Shown one piece after another: positions 54,858 through 57,706 of a stretch of 57,706 nt of DNA; the first letter of the stretch is position 1; each line of letters begins with the position of its first letter. The translations under genes were made by a program, and so were the position numbers. The notes beneath the pieces are model-generated. The model did no database searches. It was not told the DNA's origin and saw nothing but the letters and a program-made list of their open reading frames with translations. Origin of the DNA: Clostridia bacterium (lineage in GTDB: Bacteria > Bacillota > Clostridia > Oscillospirales > CAG-272); assembly GCA_017621655.1 (NCBI GenBank), contig JAGASS010000056.1:1-57706 (forward strand), written 5' to 3'.

Positions 54858-56432
54858 ATGAATTACGGAATTTTTAGTCAGAACATGTGGCTCTTCCCGG
54901 ACACAAACGCTAATGACGGTAAGAAGAACGCATCCCTTACGCTTCTGAAGAAGCAGACGGGCGCAATTCAGATCGTTATCAACGACATCCCCGTCGGTCA
55001 GCCGATCTCTGTTACTACCGAAGGACTCGACGGTGTATCCGTTACGGCGTACAGAGAAAAGGAGGTCTGCGTAAACAGAAACGCAAACGATCTTCATAAC
55101 GGACCGCTTACAACTGATGATTGGGAGATCGCATCCCGTTACGCTGTTCGAAAAGCGCCCTACAGAACCTACGATCCGCTTCTTCCTATCGAGGGTCTCG
55201 TTTCCGAAAAAGCCCAGGAGGCATACTATGTAACCTTCTGCCCCGATGAGACTGCTGTTAGCGGTAACCGTGAAGGCACAGTTACTTTCACTATCGGTGA
55301 GCAGTCTGTTTCCTTTACAGTTGCGCTTTATATAGGTAAAAAGTGCGTTCCCGAGCAGACGCTGAACGTAACTAACTGGTTCAGCTATGACAATATGGCA
55401 AAGCATCACGGTCTTGTTCACAACTCGGACGAGCATATTGCTATGGCGAAAAAGTATTATTCGCTTCTACAGGAGAGCCACAGTAACGTTATGTGGGTCA
55501 CCTTCCATGGAATGACTGCAAAGTATGTTGACGGAAAGCTGAAATTCGACTTTACTGAGCAGATCAAGCGTGCGAAGCTTGCCCTTGAGCACGGCGCAAA
55601 AACTATTGAATGGCAGCCCATTATAAATAGACCGACTTGGGAGGATCCGCCTTTCCAGGTTCGTAACTACGGTACCGATGACAGCCGCATCTACGTTCTC
55701 TCAACTCACGGACGCAAGATCTATACTACGTTCCTGACTCAGTTTAACGATATGCTTACCGAACAGGGTTGGCGTGATATTTCGATTTTCCACGTCAGCG
55801 ACGAGCCGAAGGAGCTTTGTGCATCCGATTTCCGTATTCTCTGCGGTATCGTACGTAAGTATCTGCCGGGAATCAAGCTTATCGACGCTATCGAGATATT
55901 CTTCCTTCAGGATGCTCTTGATATCTACGTTCCGAAGGATAACTATTTCCAGATGAACAGAAACGACTTCGAGGCTCTCCGCGACGATCGCAATGAGCTT
56001 TGGTACTATACCTGTAACATGCCCGGCGGTAAGTGGTTGAACAGATATATCGATTCGCCGCTTCTCAACTCGAGACTTATCCACTGGGGTAACTATCGCT
56101 TCAACCTTACAGGTTATCTCCACTGGGGCTTTAACCATATTGGCGCCAATCAGGATCCCTTTGAAGAGACAAGCGGCAACCCCGGGCTTCCTGCAGGCGA
56201 TACCCATATTGTTTATCCCTATAAGGATCAGGTTCTCTGGTCGCTTCGTCTCATGCAGCAGAAGTGCGGTGTCGAGGATTACGAAATTCTCAGAGGAATC
56301 TGTCTTGTTGACAAAGCAAGAGCAGACAAGATATGCCGTCACGTGATATATGCGTTCAACGAATACATCACTGACGTAGAAGAATTCGACAGAATTCAGG
56401 CAGAGATCGTAAGGATCTACGACGAAATCTAA
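54858..56432 (+). CDS. DUF4091 domain protein, tandem copy 3
   Basis: 524 residues; start at 54858 with AAGGAGCATG upstream. Same fold and motifs as its neighbours, with substitutions in the putative active region: IINRPTWEDPPFQVRNYG replaces the IWDY form of the other two, HVSDEP replaces HISDEP, and HIGANQDPFEETSGNP replaces HIAEGQDP. Such changes around conserved aromatic and acidic residues suggest different substrate preference among the copies; this is inference. No signal peptide. It lies 33 bases before the converging ridA gene, with a terminator between. Confidence 0.8.
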   Translation: MNYGIFSQNMWLFPDTNANDGKKNASLTLLKKQTGAIQIVINDIPVGQPISVTTEGLDGVSVTAYREKEVCVNRNANDLHNGPLTTDDWEIASRYAVRKAPYRTYDPLLPIEGLVSEKAQEAYYVTFCPDETAVSGNREGTVTFTIGEQSVSFTVALYIGKKCVPEQTLNVTNWFSYDNMAKHHGLVHNSDEHIAMAKKYYSLLQESHSNVMWVTFHGMTAKYVDGKLKFDFTEQIKRAKLALEHGAKTIEWQPIINRPTWEDPPFQVRNYGTDDSRIYVLSTHGRKIYTTFLTQFNDMLTEQGWRDISIFHVSDEPKELCASDFRILCGIVRKYLPGIKLIDAIEIFFLQDALDIYVPKDNYFQMNRNDFEALRDDRNELWYYTCNMPGGKWLNRYIDSPLLNSRLIHWGNYRFNLTGYLHWGFNHIGANQDPFEETSGNPGLPAGDTHIVYPYKDQVLWSLRLMQQKCGVEDYEILRGICLVDKARADKICRHVIYAFNEYITDVEEFDRIQAEIVRIYDEI

Positions 56433-56436
56433 CAGC

Positions 56437-56466
56437 AAAAGCCCTCGGCTCAGCCGAGGGCTTATT
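56437..56466 (+). terminator. Terminator of DUF4091 copy 3
   Basis: AAGCCCTCGGC/GCCGAGGGCTT stem with TCA loop, followed by ATTTTAT. It can also end ridA transcription from the other side. Confidence 0.88.
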
Positions 56467-56838
56467 TTATATTTCAGCTATTACTTCGATTTCAACGAGT
56501 ACGTTTTTCGGAAGCGCTTTAACAGCAACGCAGGAGCGCGCGGGCTTGTTAACGAAGTACTTGGCATAGACCTCGTTAAATGCTGCGAAATCCGCCATAT
56601 CGGCTAGGAAGCAGGTAGTTTTCACAACGCGCAAAAGGGAAGTGCCCGCCGCTTCAAGGACAGCGGAAAGATTTTGGCAGACCTGCTCCGTCTGCTCGCT
56701 TATCGTCACTGCTTCAACGTTTCCTGTGTCAGGGTCTATCGGAATCTGTCCGGAGGTGTAAACGATGTTTCCGACCTTGATCGCCTGTGAATAGGGACCA
56801 ATTGCTTCAGGTGCTTTTTTAGTATATACGATTTCCAT
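56467..56838 (-). CDS. ridA: RidA family reactive imine deaminase
   Basis: 123 residues. RidA trimers hydrolyse 2-aminoacrylate and other enamine/imine intermediates released by PLP enzymes. The N-terminal [16 protein letters not shown] and [11 protein letters not shown] are family signatures. The catalytic Arg is in KPARSCVAV at about residue 101 and the conserved Glu in VEIEVIAEI at the end. Start ATG 56838 has AGGAG upstream. A terminator of the upstream RNA gene lies just ahead of it, so it needs its own promoter, which I could not identify. Confidence 0.95.
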   Translation of the reverse strand: MEIVYTKKAPEAIGPYSQAIKVGNIVYTSGQIPIDPDTGNVEAVTISEQTEQVCQNLSAVLEAAGTSLLRVVKTTCFLADMADFAAFNEVYAKYFVNKPARSCVAVKALPKNVLVEIEVIAEI

Positions 56839-56852
56839 AGCTATCTCCTAAG

Positions 56853-56885
56853 TTAAAAATAAAAGGAACGGCAGGCCGTTCCTTT
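56853..56885 (-). terminator. Terminator of the tRNA-like RNA unit
   Basis: Minus-strand RNA: 11-bp stem AAAGGAACGGC/GCCGTTCCTTT with a two-base loop followed by TATTTTTAA. It lies seven bases beyond the CCA end of the tRNA-like sequence. Confidence 0.85.
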
Positions 56886-56891
56886 ACGATC

Positions 56892-56939
56892 TGGTCGGAG
56901 TGAGGTGATTCGAACACCCGACCTCTCGGTCCCGAACCG
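56892..56939 (-). tRNA. 3' half of a tRNA-Pro(CGG)-like sequence (incomplete)
   Basis: The minus strand reads like the last 48 bases of a proline tRNA: anticodon loop TTCGGGA (CGG), variable AGGTC, T arm GGGTG-TTCGAAT-CACCT, acceptor strand CACTCCG, A73 and an encoded CCA. The 5' side of the anticodon stem matches for only three pairs (CGG/CCG), and no D arm lies where it should. So it is not a complete tRNA in the usual 76-base frame. It may be an integration-site remnant or the 3' domain of a larger RNA. Confidence 0.6.
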
Positions 56940-57146
56940 TAAAAGCCTTGTAAAATAAGGGCTTTCGGGTGATTTTAGTGCTTTTGTATCGGAAATCGGT
57001 GCTTTCCAAGGCTACCCAACACACTGCGCCCACGTAGTCCGAAGCTGTAGATGGTCAAAGGTGTTGTCAAGCCACAATCCGAGTCACAAAACCAAACCGC
57101 GATTATAGCAAACTCATACCGTCAGGTGACTAAACGGTTCACTCCG
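56892..57146 (-). ncRNA. Candidate structured RNA with tRNA-like ends, about 255 bases
   Basis: A near-consensus promoter at 57171-57199 starts a minus-strand transcript. Near its 5' end (57140-57146) it holds CGGAGTG, the exact complement of the 3' acceptor strand CACTCCG at 56896-56902, and an eighth pair extends it. Between the two lie several possible stems: ACCGT/ACGGT, GGAAA/TTTCC, CTAC/GTAG, AGCC/GGCT within CCCGAA/TTCGGG. The unit ends at a strong terminator. It has no tmRNA features: no tag frame and no GGTTCGA near the 5' side. An attachment-site scar is the main alternative. No protein frame with a ribosome site is visible. Confidence 0.35.
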
Positions 57147-57170
57147 TGTAGAGTTTTTTCTTCTGCCGTT

Positions 57171-57199
57171 AGTATATCATGCTTCAGGAAAACTGTCAA
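57171..57199 (-). promoter_or_regulatory. Strong promoter of the tRNA-like RNA unit
   Basis: Minus strand TTGACA (57194-57199), 17-base spacer, TATACT (57171-57176) with a TGA extended -10. Such strength is usual for stable RNA genes. Confidence 0.75.
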
Positions 57200-57432
57200 C
57201 CCCTAACCTTCAACACGCAAAAATTGAGGTGCTGTAGTCAAAGAAAACGCCGACAAAAAAAGTTTGATTAATTTTCGAAAAAGCGCTGGACTTCATCTCT
57301 CTTCTGTTGTATGTTGTTGTGCTAACAGGTGGTGCAGACAGACGAAGAATAACAAAATAGCAAATCAGGCATCGGTGAAATATCCGATGCCATCTTGTTT
57401 GGCGAATATCAATGTAAAAGAAAAGAAACGCC
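57200..57432. other. Intergenic stretch between the RNA promoter and the LysR promoter
   Basis: No convincing gene. It contains a 7-bp inverted repeat GCATCGG/CCGATGC (57369-57375 and 57384-57390), which could be a weak terminator or operator for the LysR gene. Short open frames here have no ribosome site. Confidence 0.5.
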
Positions 57433-57461
57433 TTGAATTATTCACAGTTTTGTGATATAAT
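57433..57461 (+). promoter_or_regulatory. Promoter of the LysR-type regulator
   Basis: TTGAAT (57433-57438), 17-base spacer, TATAAT (57456-57461) with a TGA extended -10. Confidence 0.75.
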
Positions 57462-57503
57462 GAAATAAATATGTAAGCAGTACAATGAGAGGAGGACCTG
57501 TAT

Positions 57504-57706
57504 ATGAATATTCTACATATGAAATACGCGGTCGAGGTTGCAAGACTTGGATCGCTGAATAAAGCAGCGGAAACGCTTATGATCGCGCAACCGAATATCA
57601 GCCGATCTATCAAAGAGCTTGAAGCTGATCTTGGTATTACGATTTTTCAACGAAGCGCAAAAGGAATGGTTTTGACTCCCGATGGTGAGGAGTTTATGGA
57701 CTATGC
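57504..57706 (+). CDS. LysR family transcriptional regulator, N-terminal part (cut by window end)
   Basis: ATG 57504 has GAGGAGGACC upstream. The 67 visible residues form the LysR winged helix-turn-helix: HMKYAVEVARLGSLNKAAET, then LMIAQPNISRSIKELEADLG and IFQRSAKGMVLTPDGEEF. The effector-binding domain lies beyond the window, so target genes and ligand cannot be named. It is transcribed away from the tRNA-like region. Confidence 0.92.
   Translation, partial: MNILHMKYAVEVARLGSLNKAAETLMIAQPNISRSIKELEADLGITIFQRSAKGMVLTPDGEEFMDY

Noticed and set aside
56892..57146. tmRNA (ssrA)
   Set aside because: Size is too small, there is no tag-peptide frame ending in Ala residues, the acceptor begins with C1-G72 as in tRNA-Pro rather than the G3-U70 alanine identity, and the 5' GGTTCGA-like D-loop is absent.

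Overview
The window looks like chromosomal DNA from an uncultured gut Clostridia bacterium (Bacillota, probably near Oscillospirales/Ruminococcaceae). The main reasons are gene orders typical of Gram-positives: yybS-gdpP-rplI-dnaB, tilS-hpt-ftsH, rimM-trmD, and DUF1385-prmC. Supporting signs are an HPr with both His15 and Ser46, sigma-A-like promoters with extended -10 motifs, strong AGGAGG ribosome sites, BspA-type and cysteine-rich surface proteins, and a TPP riboswitch on thiT. GC content is moderate. There is no rRNA, no CRISPR array and no prophage structural gene.

Layout. 1-9646 (minus): the cut end of an IS3-type insertion sequence; an ATP-grasp ligase and Asp/Glu racemase pair (possible D-aspartate ligase system) whose ligase is frameshifted near its end; coaD, rsmD, uvrC; ptsH on its own promoter; two DUF4330 proteins behind an O-antigen-ligase-like membrane protein; trmD and rimM. 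9868-12702 (plus): a single GH2 beta-galactosidase. 12763-31907 (minus): amidohydrolase, radC, radA, cwlD, a membrane-anchored DUF5722 protein; tpiA and pgk; prmC and DUF1385; then the large housekeeping run ftsH, hpt, tilS, dnaB, rplI, gdpP, yybS-like. 32092-34946 (plus): a nucleoside-salvage operon with a phosphopentomutase fused to cytidine deaminase, followed by uridine phosphorylase. 34959-36074 (minus): D-Ala-D-Ala carboxypeptidase lipoprotein. 36204-47145 (plus): zinc-ribbon protein, pepD, a giant secreted metallophosphoesterase followed by a 43-residue peptide gene, then prfC, MATE transporter, NUDIX hydrolase and radical SAM/SPASM protein. 47179-51121 (minus): TPP-riboswitch-controlled thiT and a BspA-like leucine-rich-repeat surface protein. 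51383-56432 (plus): three tandem 524-residue DUF4091 paralogs, each with its own promoter, leader hairpin and near-identical terminator. 56467-57706: ridA, a tRNA-Pro-like 3' half inside a promoter-to-terminator RNA unit, and the start of a LysR regulator.

How it fits together. Most genes are housekeeping: translation quality, DNA repair, c-di-AMP turnover, glycolysis, nucleoside salvage and wall remodelling. The accessory interest lies in (a) the DeoB-CDA fusion, (b) the small peptide coupled to the secreted phosphoesterase, (c) the tandem DUF4091 triplet with shared leader hairpins and mosaic divergence, (d) the tRNA-like RNA or attachment scar at the right end, and (e) the frameshifted ligase beside the IS end. 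No single gene cluster can be proven to be a new system from sequence alone; these five are the best candidates. All functions are inferred from remembered family motifs, without database searches.
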